A stretch of 64,000 bases of DNA from Acidiferrum sp963771295 (GCA_963771295.1 CAVYTB010000016.1:183924-247923), one strand, 5' to 3'; counted from the first letter of the stretch, positions 25,778 through 34,935 are shown. The notes: a model not told the origin generated them from the letters alone. Numbers and translations are program-made.

Positions 25778-26044
25778 ATGTTATGTGGGCCAAAGGGCAG
25801 CGAACAGAATTCAAATTCGATGGCGCAGTGCAGCGTGTGCGGGCGAGGCACAGAGCTGGAAGAGCTGCCGGGAAGCAGTGAGAAATATTGCCTGGAATGC
25901 AGCGCAGATATGGCGACATCGATTTTACTGGTCACCGAGATTGACGCGGCGACTCTGGCGGGACAAGACGCTGACGGATTGGTGGCGGAGTTTGAACAAT
26001 TGAGCAGCCGCATACTGGGAAGATCTCAATCGGCGGAAGCGTAG
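25778..26044 (+). CDS. Small zinc-ribbon hypothetical protein
   Basis: 88 residues from the ATG at 25778, chosen because GGGAGGA lies seven bases upstream; the frame runs 31 codons further back without support. It has C18-x2-C21 and C38-x2-C41, a plausible zinc ribbon, followed by a helical region (A-D-G-L-V-A-E-F-E-Q-L). Function is unknown; such small ribbons often bind nucleic acid or proteins. Not in an operon with its neighbours. Confidence 0.65.
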   Translation: MLCGPKGSEQNSNSMAQCSVCGRGTELEELPGSSEKYCLECSADMATSILLVTEIDAATLAGQDADGLVAEFEQLSSRILGRSQSAEA

Positions 26045-26115
26045 TTTCTGACGCGAGGCTGTAAGCGCGTTGAGAGCCGAGCACTTCCGATGAAGGAATC
26101 TCGCTTCGACCAACA

Positions 26116-26403
26116 TCACCGCGATTGGATCGCAGGCGTGGGCTCGAGGGGCGTGACTTCCACATGCGCGGGTTGGCCTTCCCCTTTGCCACGCTGCGTC
26201 AGCCAGGCGGCGAGTCCTTCCGCCAAGCGTTCGGGAGTCAGCCGGAAACTTGCTTCGAGGCGGCCATCGGCAAGGGGCAGGGTGTCGTCGAAATCAGCGG
26301 AATTCGTGAAGTTGCGCATGCAGAACTGGTCCAGCCAGTCGAGCGGACAGGGTTTCTTCTCACCGCGAATGACGACATCGACCTGAAATTTCTGAGCGTA
26401 CAT
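26116..26403 (-). CDS. Small hypothetical protein, 95 residues
   Basis: Not recognised. The protein starts M-Y-A-Q-K-F-Q-V-D-V-V-I-R-G, a beta strand pair, has two Cys in the first third, and ends in a helix (L-T-P-E-R-L-A-E-G-L-A-A-W-L). Its composition looks protein-like, unlike the plus-strand frame across the same DNA. It might be a small alpha/beta domain of cytoplasmic type. It lies just downstream, in the opposite direction, of the zinc-ribbon gene. Confidence 0.5.
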   Translation of the reverse strand: MYAQKFQVDVVIRGEKKPCPLDWLDQFCMRNFTNSADFDDTLPLADGRLEASFRLTPERLAEGLAAWLTQRGKGEGQPAHVEVTPLEPTPAIQSR

Positions 26404-26490
26404 GCAGAAATGATAGCACTCGCGAGGGATGTCACCATGCCATTCGATGAGTCGAGTGGTCTAGGCCCGGTGCAAAGAGCTCATCAAACT

Positions 26491-26973
26491 CTATTCCATG
26501 CGCAGCGCGACAACTGGGTCCACGTTCGCGGCGCGCCTCGCTGGCAGTAGACACGCCGCCAACGCGGAGAGCAGCAAGATCCCCACCACCACCGCAAACG
26601 TGAGCGAGTCGGTAGGCGCAATCCCGAACAGCAGTCCTTGCAAAAGGCGTGTGAGTCCGAAAGAAGCAAGCAAGCCGATCGCGATTCCAATCGCTACCAG
26701 CACCAGGCTTTGACGCAGCACTATGCGCAAGATGTCAGCAGGACGCGCGCCAACGGCCATGCGCACGCCGATCTCATGAGAATGCAACGCCACCAGGTAA
26801 CTGGTGACGCCCAACAGGCCGAGCACCGCGATCGCCAGCGCCGCCACGCTGAACGCGCCCAGCACGCTACTGCTGAATCGCTGCCGCCACAACGAATCAC
26901 TCAGTCGTTGCTGCATGGACGAGACGTCGGCAACGGCTCGACTAAACGACAGGCAGAAATCGCGCCACGCCAA
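26491..26973 (-). pseudogene. ADOP/MacB permease remnant (C-terminal fragment)
   Basis: About 150 residues match only the last FtsX domain of an ADOP permease: S-S-V-L-G-A-F-S-V-A-A-L-A-I-A-V-L-G-L, then H-E-I-G-V-R-M-A-V-G-A-R-P-A-D-I, and the typical ending L-P-A-R-R-A-A-N-V-D-P-V-V-A-L-R. The complete homologue at 20367-23027 has about 886 residues. No preceding core or first FtsX domain is found upstream in any minus frame up to pckG. The first 20 residues of the frame do not look like the family. I read it as the 3' end of a deleted gene; a functional half-protein is unlikely. Confidence 0.75.
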
Positions 26974-27181
26974 TTGGTTAGACGTGCTTTGCAGAAAATG
27001 GCGTCATTCCGATGGCTCTGAACTTGCGCCAAAACGCGCGGCTAACATACACTGGGCGAAGCAAAAAATAGCGAAAAAACCCGCCGCCAGCCCAGAAAAG
27101 CCTCGCTCAAGCAGTAGGACCGGTCGGAAGGGATTCATTTATAATTGTAATGCAGCGCATTAGATTTTCCGGGGGATAGGC

Positions 27182-28936
27182 GTGGCGACACCAATGGAAA
27201 CCTGGGTGGATAGCGCGGCCCAGTTGACCAAGCCAGATAAAATCGTCTTTTGCGACGGTTCGGAAGCCGAAAATCAGGTCATCCTCCACGAAATGCTAAA
27301 GCACGTGGACTCCTTCCAGCTGAACCCGAACAGCTACCCCAACTGTTACCTGCACCGCAGCAGCCCCAGCGACGTGGCCCGCACCGAGCACCTGACATTT
27401 ATCTGTTCGCGAAATAAAGAGGACGTGGGCCCCACCAACAACTGGATGGACCCGGACGGCGCAAAGTACAAAGTAGGGTCGCTGCTGGATGGGGCGATGC
27501 GCGGCCGCACCATGTACGTAGTGCCGTACATCATGGGTCCGGTGGATTCGCCAATAAGCCGCGTAGGCGTCGAAGCTACCGACAGCCCGTACGTGGTTGC
27601 CAACATGCGCATCATGGCGCGCGTCGGTAGAGTGGCCACAGATCGCCTGGGCAGTTCGTCGGATTTCGTGCCAGGACTGCACTCAATCGGGGACCTGGAT
27701 CCGCTGCGTCGCTACATCGCGCATTTTCCCGAAGAACGACTGATCTGGAGCGTTGGCTCTGGCTACGGCGGAAACGCGTTGTTGGGGAAAAAATGCTTTG
27801 CGTTGCGCATTGCGAGCTACATGGCACGCCAGCAAGGCTGGATGGCGGAACACATGCTGGTCCTTGGACTGGAATCGCCCGGCGGAAAAGTAACGTACAT
27901 GGCCGCGGCGTTCCCCAGCGCGTGCGGAAAAACAAATCTGGCGATGATGGTCTCTGCTCTGGAGCATCAGGGCTATCGCGTGTGGACGGTTGGCGACGAC
28001 ATCGCGTGGATGCAGATTGGCGCAGATGGCTACCTGCACGCCATTAATCCCGAAGCTGGCTTCTTTGGTGTGGCGCCGGGAACCGGGATGAAAACGAATC
28101 CCAATGTGATGGAGGCGCTGAACCGCAACACGATCTTCACGAACGTGGCCGTTACGCCGCAAGACGAACCTTGGTGGGAAGGAATCGGCGGCGATCCTCC
28201 TGAGGGACTGGTCACTTGGCGCGGCGAAACCTGGGATCCATCCAAAGGCCCTGCAGCGCACCCGAATTCCAGATACACCGTGCCTGCTGGCCAGTCACCC
28301 AGCATCTCGCCGCAGTGGGAAGCACCGCAGGGCGTGCCGATTTCGGCGTTTATTTTTGGAGGACGCCGCGCGCGCCTGGCTCCACTGGTATATGAGTCCT
28401 TCAATTGGCAACACGGCGTGTACGTGGGCGCCACGATGGCGTCTGAAACGACCGCCGCGGCCACGGGCGACGTTGGCATTACGAGGCGCGATCCCATGGC
28501 GATGCTGCCGTTTTGCGGATACAACATGGCCGACTATTTCCAGCACTGGCTGGACATGGGTAAGCGCATTCCGCATCCACCGAAGATTTTCCATGTGAAC
28601 TGGTTCCGCAAGGGCGCGGATGGAAAATTCTTGTGGCCGGGATTCGGGGAAAACGTACGCGTTTTGAAATGGATTTTGGAGCGCGTGGAAGGCAAAGGCG
28701 AGGCCGAGGAAACACCGATCGGCTACGTGCCGACCAGAAATGCGCTGACGCTGGATGGCTTGAAGATTACTCACGAAGCGATGCATGAATTGTTCCGCGT
28801 GGATCCGGACGACTGGGAGATTGATCTGGCGGACGTGCGGGAGTTTTTCGCCAAGTTTGGCAATCGTTTGCCCGAGGAAATGCGCGAAGAGCAGAACAAG
28901 CTGGTGCAGCGATTGGAACGAGCCCTGCCTGCGTAA
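27182..28936 (+). CDS. pckG: Phosphoenolpyruvate carboxykinase, GTP type
   Basis: 584 residues, typical of GTP-dependent PEPCK. The kinase-1a loop is F-P-S-A-C-G-K-T-N near residue 243, with the reactive Cys. The metal/kinase-2 segment V-W-T-V-G-D-D-I-A-W follows, and later the GTP-site region F-G-E-N-V-R-V-L-K-W. The enzyme converts oxaloacetate and GTP to phosphoenolpyruvate, GDP and CO2, the first step of gluconeogenesis, in the cytoplasm. The GTG at 27182 has GGGGG about six bases upstream; an in-frame ATG lies four codons later. It stands alone, with ADOP remnant DNA before it. Confidence 0.96.
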   Translation: MATPMETWVDSAAQLTKPDKIVFCDGSEAENQVILHEMLKHVDSFQLNPNSYPNCYLHRSSPSDVARTEHLTFICSRNKEDVGPTNNWMDPDGAKYKVGSLLDGAMRGRTMYVVPYIMGPVDSPISRVGVEATDSPYVVANMRIMARVGRVATDRLGSSSDFVPGLHSIGDLDPLRRYIAHFPEERLIWSVGSGYGGNALLGKKCFALRIASYMARQQGWMAEHMLVLGLESPGGKVTYMAAAFPSACGKTNLAMMVSALEHQGYRVWTVGDDIAWMQIGADGYLHAINPEAGFFGVAPGTGMKTNPNVMEALNRNTIFTNVAVTPQDEPWWEGIGGDPPEGLVTWRGETWDPSKGPAAHPNSRYTVPAGQSPSISPQWEAPQGVPISAFIFGGRRARLAPLVYESFNWQHGVYVGATMASETTAAATGDVGITRRDPMAMLPFCGYNMADYFQHWLDMGKRIPHPPKIFHVNWFRKGADGKFLWPGFGENVRVLKWILERVEGKGEAEETPIGYVPTRNALTLDGLKITHEAMHELFRVDPDDWEIDLADVREFFAKFGNRLPEEMREEQNKLVQRLERALPA

Positions 28937-28989
28937 CATTTTGCGAAAGAACACAGGTTGTTTTGGGTTGGATGGTAAGGAAAAAGCAG

Positions 28990-29026
28990 ATTCCTCACTC
29001 CGCAGACTCCGTGCGGAATGACAAAA
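28990..29026 (+). repeat. Dispersed CGGAATGACAA repeat, copy 2
   Basis: ATTCCTCACTCCGCAGACTC followed by CGTGCGGAATGACAAAA, in the gap between pckG and the small gene at 29039. It is almost identical to the copy at 44929-44966 and related to 16316-16361. CCGC/GCGG within it can pair. Confidence 0.7.
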
Positions 29027-29038
29027 TTTCAGTGTGCG

Positions 29039-29284
29039 TTAAAGTAGCGCGCGGATGGCCAGGTCCATGAACAGGTGCGTGGCCGCTTCGCCGCGAATCA
29101 TGTAGCGCTTCCCTTCTGCGTTGGAAAAATGGAAGAACCGGCTGATGTGGTAGTCGTCGTCGAAGGCCGTGAATAGGTTTTGTGTCTCGTCGTCGCCCAG
29201 TCCAAACGCAGAGAGCGCCACAGGCTCGCCGGACTGATGTGCCAGATGATCGTAGCGGTCGACAAGTTCGCGAAGTGTGAGCAT
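29039..29284 (-). CDS. Small hypothetical protein, 81 residues
   Basis: Not recognised. From the internal ATG at 29284 the protein reads M-L-T-L-R-E-L-V-D-R-Y-D-H-L; the frame starts ten codons earlier. It is acidic in the middle (L-G-D-D-E-T-Q-N-L-F-T-A-F-D-D-D-Y) and carries a strand pair H-I-S-R-F-F-H-F-S and K-R-Y-M-I-R-G. It looks like a compact soluble domain. It is divergent from the peroxiredoxin gene. Confidence 0.6.
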   Translation of the reverse strand: MLTLRELVDRYDHLAHQSGEPVALSAFGLGDDETQNLFTAFDDDYHISRFFHFSNAEGKRYMIRGEAATHLFMDLAIRALL

Positions 29285-29437
29285 AGAAACGCGGCGCGCT
29301 GCTCCCGCAGTCATGAATTACTTCGGCGGGAGTGTAGCGCCTGCGTCAGCCGAGGGGAAGCGGGAAAATTGGCCAGTCGCGTTGGGATTCGGTAAGATGC
29401 TTGCCGGAACAATTTAACTTTATTTGAGGAGCGGACT

Positions 29438-29899
29438 ATGAGCTTGGCCGTGGGACAGAAAGCGCCGGAATTTACGTTGAAGGATCAGAGCCAGAAAGAA
29501 GTAAAACTATCGGATTTCGCAGGGAAAAAGAACGTTGTGCTGGTGTTCTACCCGCTGGACTGGAGCCCGGTTTGCACCGACGAACACGTGTGCATCGTGA
29601 ATGGCATGAAACCGTTTGAGTCGCTGGATGCGCAGGTGCTCGGCGTGAGTGTGGACAGCGTGTGGTCGCACAAGGCTTACGCGGAAAAAATGGGCATCAA
29701 ATACCCGCTGCTGGCGGATTTCCATCCAAAAGGGGCGATGAGCGAGAAGTACGGCGTGTATTTGCCGGAAAAAGGAATCACCGGTCGCGCCATTTTCATT
29801 GTCGACAAGACGGGAAAAGTGGCGTGGGCGAAAAACTACGATATTCCCACGGTGCCCGATATCAACGAAGTCGCCGCGGCACTGGGCAACGTGAAGTAA
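29438..29899 (+). CDS. Peroxiredoxin (AhpC/TSA family)
   Basis: 153 residues with a thioredoxin-like fold. The peroxidatic cysteine is C46 in P39-L-D-W-S43-P-V-C46, matching P-x3-[ST]-x2-C. C52 six residues on could resolve the disulphide. The C-terminal R in I-T-G-R-A-I-F-I-V completes the active site. It reduces hydrogen peroxide and organic peroxides in the cytoplasm; subfamily looks closest to AhpE or PrxQ-like one-domain enzymes. The ATG has GGAG nearby, and a strong terminator follows 22 bases after the stop. Confidence 0.93.
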   Translation: MSLAVGQKAPEFTLKDQSQKEVKLSDFAGKKNVVLVFYPLDWSPVCTDEHVCIVNGMKPFESLDAQVLGVSVDSVWSHKAYAEKMGIKYPLLADFHPKGAMSEKYGVYLPEKGITGRAIFIVDKTGKVAWAKNYDIPTVPDINEVAAALGNVK

Positions 29900-29921
29900 G
29901 CGACCGGCCAGGCTTTCCAGA

Positions 29922-29948
29922 GGCGGACATTCACTTGTCCGCCTTTTT
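29922..29948 (+). terminator. Rho-independent terminator of the peroxiredoxin gene
   Basis: Stem GGCGGACA (29922-29929) with TGTCCGCC (29936-29943), 6-base loop, then TTTTTATTTT. It overlaps the final codons of the convergent amidohydrolase gene (stop at 29947). Confidence 0.88.
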
Positions 29949-31236
29949 ATTTTGTGGCGCCAGAATCGTTGCGGATGACGGCTCCGCCCTTCAGCACAAA
30001 CGTGACCGACTCCAGAACCTTCACATCGCTCAACGGGTCGCCGTTCACGGCAATCAAGTCGGCGTAGCTGCCCGGAGCAAGCACACCGATTTTTCCGGGT
30101 AAGCCGATCAGCGCGGCCGCATTGATGGTGGCGGCCTGAATCGCGTCTGCCGGCTTCATTCCCCACTCCACCATTTTTGCGAATTGCTTGGCATTGTCCC
30201 CGTGGGGATAAACGCCTGAGTCCGTTCCGAACGCCATCTTCGCACCCGATTGATAAGCGTGGCGGAAGTTTTCTCGCTGCAGTCGCCCGAGTTTCTTTTC
30301 CTTTTCGATAGATTCGGGCAGCATGCCAACTTTTTCACCCTGCGAAAGAATGTAGTCGTCATTGTAAATATCGAAGACCAGAAAAGTGCCGTGCTGCTTG
30401 GCCAGGGCGATGCCTTCGTCGTCGATCAGGCTGGAGTGTTCGATGGAATCGATTCCGGCGCGAATTGCATCCTTGATCGATTGGGTGCCATGCGCGTGGG
30501 CCGCAACCTTGCGACCCAACTTGTGCGCTTCTTCGGCGATGGCTTGCAGTTCTTCCGGCGTGTATTGCGGTGTTCCGGGAAGATCACCCTTGCTCAAGAC
30601 ACCACCGGAAGCACACACCTTGATCAGGTCCGCGCCATACTTCACCACTTCGCGAACCTTCGCGCGCGCTGCCCAAGGTCCATCCGCAACTCCGGCTTCC
30701 TTGTAGTGAAATTCGTATGGCAGCAGATTATTGTCGCAGTGGCCGCCAGTGATCCCCAGAGGAGGTCCGGAGACAAACATGCGCGGGCCGGGAATGTCGC
30801 CATCGTTGATGCCATCGCGCAAGGCCACGTCGGTAAAATTTCCAGCGCCGACGTTGCGGACGGTGGTGAAGCCGGCCCGCAGGGTTTTGTTGGCGTTCTT
30901 GGCGCCCGTGATGGCTTCGCGGGGAATCGAAACGCCGAGTCCGGCATAACCATTATCCGTGGGATCGGAAGTGAGATGCGTGTGCACGTCGATTAAGCCA
31001 GGCAGACATGTGGAACCGGAAAGATCGACCGCTGTGACACCCTGCGGCAAGGTGGTGGAGGCGGCAGCACCGACAGCGGTGACGACGCCGTTGTCATCAA
31101 ACACCACCATTTGATCGACAAGCGGCTTCCCGCTGGTAACGTCCACCAACTTTCCACAATGAATCGCGCCCGGTGCAGCGAAAACCGCGGGCGCCAGAAC
31201 CACAACCAACACCGCAAGACGAAGAGCAGTCTTCAT
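29947..31236 (-). CDS. Secreted amidohydrolase, imidazolonepropionase/prolidase-like
   Basis: 429 residues with a signal peptide (about 1-20, ending V-F-A-A). The metal site begins L-I-D-V-H-T-H-L near residue 80. Further metal ligands appear as the K of L-I-K-V-C-A-S-G-G, then A-A-H-A-H-G, S-I-E-H-S-S and F-G-T-D-S-G. The carboxylated-lysine pattern fits the group of Xaa-Pro dipeptidase/arginase-like amidohydrolases. It probably hydrolyses a dipeptide or cyclic amide in the periplasm. It converges with the peroxiredoxin gene. Confidence 0.88.
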   Translation of the reverse strand: MKTALRLAVLVVVLAPAVFAAPGAIHCGKLVDVTSGKPLVDQMVVFDDNGVVTAVGAAASTTLPQGVTAVDLSGSTCLPGLIDVHTHLTSDPTDNGYAGLGVSIPREAITGAKNANKTLRAGFTTVRNVGAGNFTDVALRDGINDGDIPGPRMFVSGPPLGITGGHCDNNLLPYEFHYKEAGVADGPWAARAKVREVVKYGADLIKVCASGGVLSKGDLPGTPQYTPEELQAIAEEAHKLGRKVAAHAHGTQSIKDAIRAGIDSIEHSSLIDDEGIALAKQHGTFLVFDIYNDDYILSQGEKVGMLPESIEKEKKLGRLQRENFRHAYQSGAKMAFGTDSGVYPHGDNAKQFAKMVEWGMKPADAIQAATINAAALIGLPGKIGVLAPGSYADLIAVNGDPLSDVKVLESVTFVLKGGAVIRNDSGATK

Positions 31237-31391
31237 GGAGTTCCCCTGAATGAAATAGAAGAAGCAGGATACACGGAATTACACGATTCAGAAACCGCTA
31301 GCAAGAGTAGAATAAGAGAAACCTGCATTTGTCTCATCGTGGCAAATCGGCGGAGTCCTGAAATCTCGCCGAAAAAGAAGGGACCAATCTT

Positions 31392-32387
31392 ATGAAATTG
31401 CAAAGAGGTGCTTCTCTGTTTGCGGTGGCCGTGTTGGCGTTGGGCGTGGCGGCGTGTTCGCCGACCGCGGACACCAGCAAGACTGCCAGTACCGCTCCCG
31501 CAGTGCCGGTCGAGTCGTTTCTTGGCCGCTGGGATTTAACGCTCAAGGCGCCGGACAAGGAATATCCGTCGTGGCTGGAGTTGACGCAGGAAAATGGCCA
31601 ACTGAAAGCCGTAATGGTGGGGCGTTGGGGAAACGCGCGGCCACTGCCAAAAGTTGAAATCACGAACGGCCAATTGAAATTTGTTTCGCCGAAGGACGAA
31701 GAAGGCGCCAAGAGCGATATGGTTTTCAATGGCACCCTGACCGGCAGCACACTTTCCGGAACGGCTACGGCGCCGGACGGCACTACGACATGGACGTGGA
31801 CCGGAGAGAAGGCGCCATCATTGAAGGAGAGCGGCACGCCAAAGTGGGGCAAACCCATCGCGCTGTTCAACGGAAAAGATCTGTCCGGATGGACCATGAG
31901 CAAGTCCGACGCCAAGACGGTCTGGAAAGTGGAGAACGGCAATCTGGTTACGCCCGGAGAAGGCCCCGAGCTGATCAACGATCAGAAATTCCAGGACTTC
32001 AAACTGCACGTGGAATTCAAACCCGATGCGGACTCCAACAGCGGCGTGTATCTGCGCGGACGCTACGAAGTGCAGATCGAGACGGACTCGCCGAACGATC
32101 CTCCCAACCGTCGCCTGGGCAGTGTCTACGGCTTCCTGACGCCCTCACCGGAACCTGCCCGCACTTCTGGAGAATGGCAGACCTACGACATCACTTTGAT
32201 CGGACGAAACATCACCGTGGTGCACGACGGAAAAACCATTATCGACAATCAGGAAATTCCCGGCATCACTGGCGGCGCGCTTGACAGTCGCGAAGCCCAA
32301 CCAGGGCCCATCTATCTGCAAGGCAGCGAAAAAGGGCACGTGTACTTCCGCAAGATCGTGATCACGCCGGCTGAAACGGCCAGTTAA
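31392..32387 (+). CDS. DUF1080 (3-keto-disaccharide hydrolase-like) lipoprotein
   Basis: 331 residues. A lipoprotein signal ends in V-A-A-C22, so the protein is likely membrane-attached by lipid. A small beta domain (about 40-130, S-F-L-G-R-W-D-L-T) is followed by a DUF1080 concanavalin-like sandwich (about 150-329): F-N-G-K-D-L-S-G-W, W-K-V-E-N-G-N-L-V, Y-L-R-G-R-Y-E-V-Q. Family members act on 3-keto sugars or bind carbohydrate. Its stop overlaps the stop of the convergent cytochrome gene by four bases. Confidence 0.88.
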   Translation: MKLQRGASLFAVAVLALGVAACSPTADTSKTASTAPAVPVESFLGRWDLTLKAPDKEYPSWLELTQENGQLKAVMVGRWGNARPLPKVEITNGQLKFVSPKDEEGAKSDMVFNGTLTGSTLSGTATAPDGTTTWTWTGEKAPSLKESGTPKWGKPIALFNGKDLSGWTMSKSDAKTVWKVENGNLVTPGEGPELINDQKFQDFKLHVEFKPDADSNSGVYLRGRYEVQIETDSPNDPPNRRLGSVYGFLTPSPEPARTSGEWQTYDITLIGRNITVVHDGKTIIDNQEIPGITGGALDSREAQPGPIYLQGSEKGHVYFRKIVITPAETAS

Positions 32388-32857
32388 CGGGAAGCGGGAG
32401 GCTCCGGCCTTTTGTCGCCCGGAACATCAGGCTTTTTCGCGGGAGGCGGCGCGGAAGGAGCGCCAGCGAACGAGCGCACCAGCAACACCAGTTGCCAGCG
32501 CTGCTCTTCCGTCAAGCGCTTCTTGAAAGAAGGCATGGGCTTACGGCCTTCCGTAATCTGGTAGTAGATCTCGCCGTCGGTCACTTTGCTCATGCGCGCT
32601 TCATCGGTAAGATCCACGGGCGCGGGATCGTACATCATGGCGTCGGAGCCGTCGCCTTTGCCGGTGTCTCCGTGACAGTTGGCGCAGTGATCGATATAGA
32701 TCTGCTTTGCGGCGGTGGTATTCGCCTCGGAAGCGGTCAGCGGATTCTTGCGCGCCTTTTCCTCTGGCGGAACGATCCAGGGAGTTTTCTGGAACGCGGC
32801 AAAACCAATCGATAGAAAAATCAGGGCGAGGGTACAGGCAAAAAGGATTTTGCGCAT
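32384..32857 (-). CDS. Class I c-type cytochrome, mono-heme
   Basis: 157 residues from the ATG at 32857 (GGAG seven bases upstream); the frame extends 53 codons further without support. A signal sequence or anchor covers about 1-22. The heme site is C-A-N-C-H with the distal Met in R-K-P-M-P-S-F. It ends in a Pro/Lys-rich tail. It would carry electrons in the periplasm. Partner oxidase genes are not adjacent. It lies 89 bases downstream of the Nramp gene on the same strand, so readthrough is possible. Confidence 0.88.
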   Translation of the reverse strand: MRKILFACTLALIFLSIGFAAFQKTPWIVPPEEKARKNPLTASEANTTAAKQIYIDHCANCHGDTGKGDGSDAMMYDPAPVDLTDEARMSKVTDGEIYYQITEGRKPMPSFKKRLTEEQRWQLVLLVRSFAGAPSAPPPAKKPDVPGDKRPEPPASR

Positions 32858-32946
32858 CTTCAGGCTCCGTTGCGATTTCGCGCTCATGGCCCAGGCAAAA
32901 TCTTCGCACACATCGGGCATGGGGAGGTAGCGCGGGCGAGAAGACT

Positions 32947-34320
32947 TCAGTAGGCGCGGAAAGTCAGCCAGAGTAGTTCCGCATTGAAGAAGAGAATGGC
33001 GGCGGTAACGCCCCAAGCAATCACAGTCGTAAGACGCGAATTGACGAATTCACCCATTTTTGCGCGCTCGCTGGTGAAGCGCACCAGCGGTATCACCGCA
33101 AACGGCAACTGAAAACTAAGCACCACCTGGCTGAGGATCAGCAGCGCCGTGAGTTTGCCTTCGCCGGCGATGCCAATCACCAGCACCGCGGGCAGAATCG
33201 CGATGAGCCGGGTAATCAGGCGACGAATCCAAGGCTTCAGCCGAATCTGCAGGAAGCCTTCCATCACAATCTGGCCGGCCAGAGTTCCCGTAAGCGTGGA
33301 ATTTTGTCCTGAAGCCAGCAGCGCGAAGGCGAACAGCGTGCTTCCCAGGCTGGCGCCCAGAACGGGGCTGAGCAGCTTGTAAGCCTGCGAGATGTCCGCA
33401 ACTTCACTGAGACCACGCGTGTGGAAGGCGGCGGCGCCGAGCACCAGGATGGCGGCGTTGATGAACAGCGCGAAAGTAAGCGCAACGGTCGAATCGATGA
33501 TCGCATACTTGATGGCTTCGCGACGCTCCGGGCTGCTCTGGCCAAATGCGCGGGTCTGCACAATGCTGGAGTGCAGATAAAGATTGTGCGGCATCACGGT
33601 GGCGCCGATGATGCCGATGGCGATGTACAGCACTTCCTTATTGCGCAGAATTTCCAGGTGCGGAACGAAGCCGTGCATCGCTTCCAGCCACAGCGGTCGC
33701 GCGAAAAATATTTCGTACGCAAAACAGGCCGCGATGGTGCCAATCAGCGTCACCACAAAGGCTTCCACAAGCCGGAAGCCACGGCCCTGCAACGCCAGCA
33801 CGATTAAAACGTCGAAAGCTGTCAACAGAACGCCGGCGAGAAGTGGCAGCCCGAAAAGCAGTTTCAACGCAATGGCGGAGCCCAAAACTTCCGCAAGATC
33901 GCACGCGGCGATGGCCAGTTCGCAGACGACCCAAAGAAAAATCGAGACGGGGCGCGAATAGTGGTCGCGGCAAGCCTGCGCCAGGTCGCGACCGGTAGCG
34001 ATGCCCAGCTTGGCGGAAAGCCCCTGCAGAAACATCGCCATCAGGTTGCTGATCAACACCACGCTGAGCAGGGCGTAGCCAAATTTCGAACCCCCGCCAA
34101 TATCCGTGGCCCAGTTGCCCGGGTCCATATAGCCCACGGCAATCAGATAACCCGGCCCGGCGAATGCCAGTACTTTGCGAAACCACGAGGAACCTGCGGT
34201 GATTTTGATCGTACGATGAGCTTCGGGAAGCGACGGCAGGGTGAGGGAGTGGCGCCAGCCGGAAGCACGCTGGGAGTCCAGAGGCTGCGCGGCGAGTTGC
34301 TTTGAGAAGGTGTCACTCAT
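32947..34320 (-). CDS. mntH: Nramp-family divalent metal (Mn/Fe) transporter
   Basis: 457 residues from the ATG at 34320. Eleven or so membrane helices. The metal-binding signatures are D-P-G-N-W-A-T-D in helix 1 and M-P-H-N-L-Y-L-H-S in helix 6. It imports Mn2+ or Fe2+ with protons across the inner membrane. The frame runs on to a TTG at 34383, but that TTG is the -35 box of the gene's own promoter, so the longer form would not be made. The N-terminal 38 residues before the conserved core are polar. Regulation by a metal sensor is plausible given the symmetric AT-rich sequence around the transcription start. Confidence 0.92.
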   Translation of the reverse strand: MSDTFSKQLAAQPLDSQRASGWRHSLTLPSLPEAHRTIKITAGSSWFRKVLAFAGPGYLIAVGYMDPGNWATDIGGGSKFGYALLSVVLISNLMAMFLQGLSAKLGIATGRDLAQACRDHYSRPVSIFLWVVCELAIAACDLAEVLGSAIALKLLFGLPLLAGVLLTAFDVLIVLALQGRGFRLVEAFVVTLIGTIAACFAYEIFFARPLWLEAMHGFVPHLEILRNKEVLYIAIGIIGATVMPHNLYLHSSIVQTRAFGQSSPERREAIKYAIIDSTVALTFALFINAAILVLGAAAFHTRGLSEVADISQAYKLLSPVLGASLGSTLFAFALLASGQNSTLTGTLAGQIVMEGFLQIRLKPWIRRLITRLIAILPAVLVIGIAGEGKLTALLILSQVVLSFQLPFAVIPLVRFTSERAKMGEFVNSRLTTVIAWGVTAAILFFNAELLWLTFRAY

Positions 34321-34353
34321 TTGTTTGTTAACTATAGTGAACTCTTCGTCTAA

Positions 34354-34383
34354 ACTATACTTAATAGAGCGCAGAACTGTCAA
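34354..34383 (-). promoter_or_regulatory. Sigma-70 promoter of the Nramp gene
   Basis: Minus strand: TTGACA (34378-34383), 18-base spacer, TATAGT (34354-34359). The start codon lies 34 bases beyond the -10. The sequence between holds AACTATAGT (34330-34338), related to the AACTATACT around the -10, which could form a metal-regulator operator; that part is inference. Confidence 0.75.
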
Positions 34384-34623
34384 TAGATGTTATGAGTGAA
34401 ATGACGCGGCGTTGCTTTTTGCGTCACCGACGCCAACCAGCGTCGCCAGCAATTGATATTGTGATTTTCGGCGCATGCCGGACGGTGGCGCGCCGCGCAA
34501 AACATTGGCAGTCGCGTAAAATTGGCACGCTTTCAGGCCATGAACCATACCGCGATGAATGTAGAGAAGCCATCACCGTCCGCGGCTGTGCTATTTTGGG
34601 TATGGCAATTTCGGGAGAACAAC

Positions 34624-34935
34624 ATGGACGAGAAACAGACACCACCGCCGGGACAAGTGCAAATCAAAGCGGACGAAAAAGAGTTGCAGGGAATGTACAG
34701 CAATCTGGTGATGGTTCATCACCACGCGGAGGAGTTCACGCTGAATTTTGTTTACGTTTTCCCCAACGGTGGGCAGGGAAAGCTGCTGGCCAGCATGATC
34801 GTCAGTCCGGGACACGCGAAGCGCATCTGGCGTGCCCTCGGCGAGAATATTTCGCGCTTTGAGGCGCAATTTGGGCCGATCAAAGAGGGTCCGGAGGGAA
34901 TCGTGCCCGGCGGGAACATTGGATTTGTGCAGTAG
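34624..34935 (+). CDS. DUF3467 domain protein
   Basis: 103 residues from the ATG at 34624 with GGGAGAA upstream. It matches the DUF3467 layout: Y-S-N-L-V-M-V-H-H-H-A-E-E-F-T-L-N-F-V-Y, then R-x-x-x-S-P-G-H-A-K-R-I-W-R-A-L, then an N-terminal-to-C-terminal pair of strands. Function of the family is not known; it is a small cytoplasmic protein. It is 23 bases before the pxp operon and may be its first gene, though no functional link is known. Confidence 0.82.
   Translation: MDEKQTPPPGQVQIKADEKELQGMYSNLVMVHHHAEEFTLNFVYVFPNGGQGKLLASMIVSPGHAKRIWRALGENISRFEAQFGPIKEGPEGIVPGGNIGFVQ

Noticed and set aside
26125..26550. 141-codon plus-strand frame
   Set aside because: Lies over the 95-residue minus gene and the ADOP remnant; poor composition.
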